From the NCBI GenBank assembly GCA_002494495.1, contig DACB01000003.1, positions 44,904 through 68,134 on the forward strand: a DNA stretch of 23,231 nt. The letters are read 5' to 3'. The notes beneath the pieces are model-generated. The model ran no database searches. It was given only the letters and a program-made list of their open reading frames with translations, and was not told the origin of the DNA. Shown piece by piece: positions 22,731-23,231 of this stretch. How positions within the stretch are numbered: the first letter of the stretch is position 1; the number at the start of each line of letters is the position of its first letter. The stretch comes from Methanobacterium sp. UBA294 (GTDB lineage: Archaea; Methanobacteriota; Methanobacteria; Methanobacteriales; Methanobacteriaceae). The position numbers were made by a program, and so were the translations under genes.

Positions 22731-23231
22731 CTATTCCTCCTTAAGCATTTTTTCTTTTTCTGTAGGTGTTAAGTCATCTACAATGGTCTTGGGATCTCCT
22801 GTTTTAAGTATTTTGCCACCTCTCATGAGTGAAGCACGGTCACATACATCTAATACAAAATCCATGTCATGGCTGATGATTAGGAAAGTTTGATTCAGTT
22901 CTTTTCTTGCTTTTCTTATTGAATCTGTGACTTGTACACGGGTAATGGGGTCCATTGTTCCTGTTGGTTCATCCAGGATTACGATGTTGGGTTCTTTAAT
23001 TAATACCTGGGCTATGGCTACTCTGTGTCGTTCTCCTCCACTGAGTTCGTCTGGATATTTTTTTAATAAAGTTTCTGCGTAATTTTCTTCGAAGCCCACT
23101 GCTTTAAGTACATATATGGCCTTCATCTGTGCGAATTCTGCGGGTAGTTCCAGGCTGATTGCTTCTGTTAGGTTGGACAGCACATTTCTATGGGGGTACA
23201 AACTATATTCCTGATGTAATATACCCAGATA
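22731..23231 (-). CDS. atwA: Methyl-coenzyme M reductase component A2 (AtwA), C-terminal part, cut by window edge
   Basis: The second ABC ATPase domain of AtwA, open at the right edge of the window. The reading frame continues upstream of the first in-window TTG as LGILHQEYSLYPHRN, so the Q-loop region is present and the true start lies outside. Visible motifs are the ABC signature LSGGERHR, Walker B IVILDEPTGTMD and the switch histidine in LIISHDMDF. AtwA is the ATP-carrying component needed for reductive activation of methyl-coenzyme M reductase. It is coupled to marker 9 and the tetrapyrrole genes. Confidence 0.9.
   Translation of the reverse strand, partial: YLGILHQEYSLYPHRNVLSNLTEAISLELPAEFAQMKAIYVLKAVGFEENYAETLLKKYPDELSGGERHRVAIAQVLIKEPNIVILDEPTGTMDPITRVQVTDSIRKARKELNQTFLIISHDMDFVLDVCDRASLMRGGKILKTGDPKTIVDDLTPTEKEKMLKEE

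Noticed and set aside
1..23231. CRISPR arrays, tRNA or rRNA genes
   Set aside because: No regularly spaced repeats with unique spacers and no tRNA- or rRNA-like sequence were seen on either strand. The integration site is a protein gene, not a tRNA.

Overview
The window comes from an AT-rich methanogenic archaeon, most likely of the order Methanobacteriales (Methanobacterium or a close relative). Four things point there. The right end carries the C-terminal part of AtwA (methyl-coenzyme M reductase component A2), a methanogenesis marker 9 protein, a Met8p-type siroheme/sirohydrochlorin enzyme and HemA. A DUF4013 membrane protein of the kind common in Methanobacteriales is present. TTG starts follow Shine-Dalgarno sequences, and TATA-box promoters are visible. 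The genus is inferred from gene content; no rRNA is present.

Layout. (1) 1-1590, chromosome: an AAA+ ATPase, then the first 107 codons of a DUF4013 gene. (2) 1591-18419, an inserted element of about 16.8 kb. (3) 18420-23231, chromosome: the rest of the DUF4013 gene, two tandem TetR regulators, then a leftward operon atwA - marker 9 - siroheme synthase - hemA that ties MCR activation to tetrapyrrole (F430/sirohydrochlorin) synthesis.

The element is defined by the split gene. Both ends carry GTTAT. Joining base 1590 to base 18420 recreates an in-frame DUF4013 protein of 238 codons. From left to right the element holds: a tyrosine recombinase next to the left end; a gene-free stretch of repeats; a leftward SF2-type helicase with a four-cysteine cluster, preceded by four iteron-like TGWCC motifs and palindromes (possible replication origin or operator); a rightward set with a tiny ORF, an ArdC-type antirestriction protein and a small membrane peptide; small accessory genes including a zinc ribbon and a TIGR02391/Ymh (Abi-like) protein; about 750 bp of decayed, repeat-rich DNA; and a five-gene defence operon.

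The defence operon is hsdR-hsdS-hsdM (type I restriction-modification, joined by ATGA overlaps), then an Mrr-type restriction enzyme and an unrecognised 638-residue protein with a C-terminal PD-(D/E)xK nuclease signature. The last gene is the best candidate for something undescribed. The extreme right end of the element is a 126-bp antisense fragment of the 5' end of rdgB (XTP/dITP pyrophosphatase), which stops exactly at the GTTAT core. It looks like a trace of an earlier integration or excision at rdgB.
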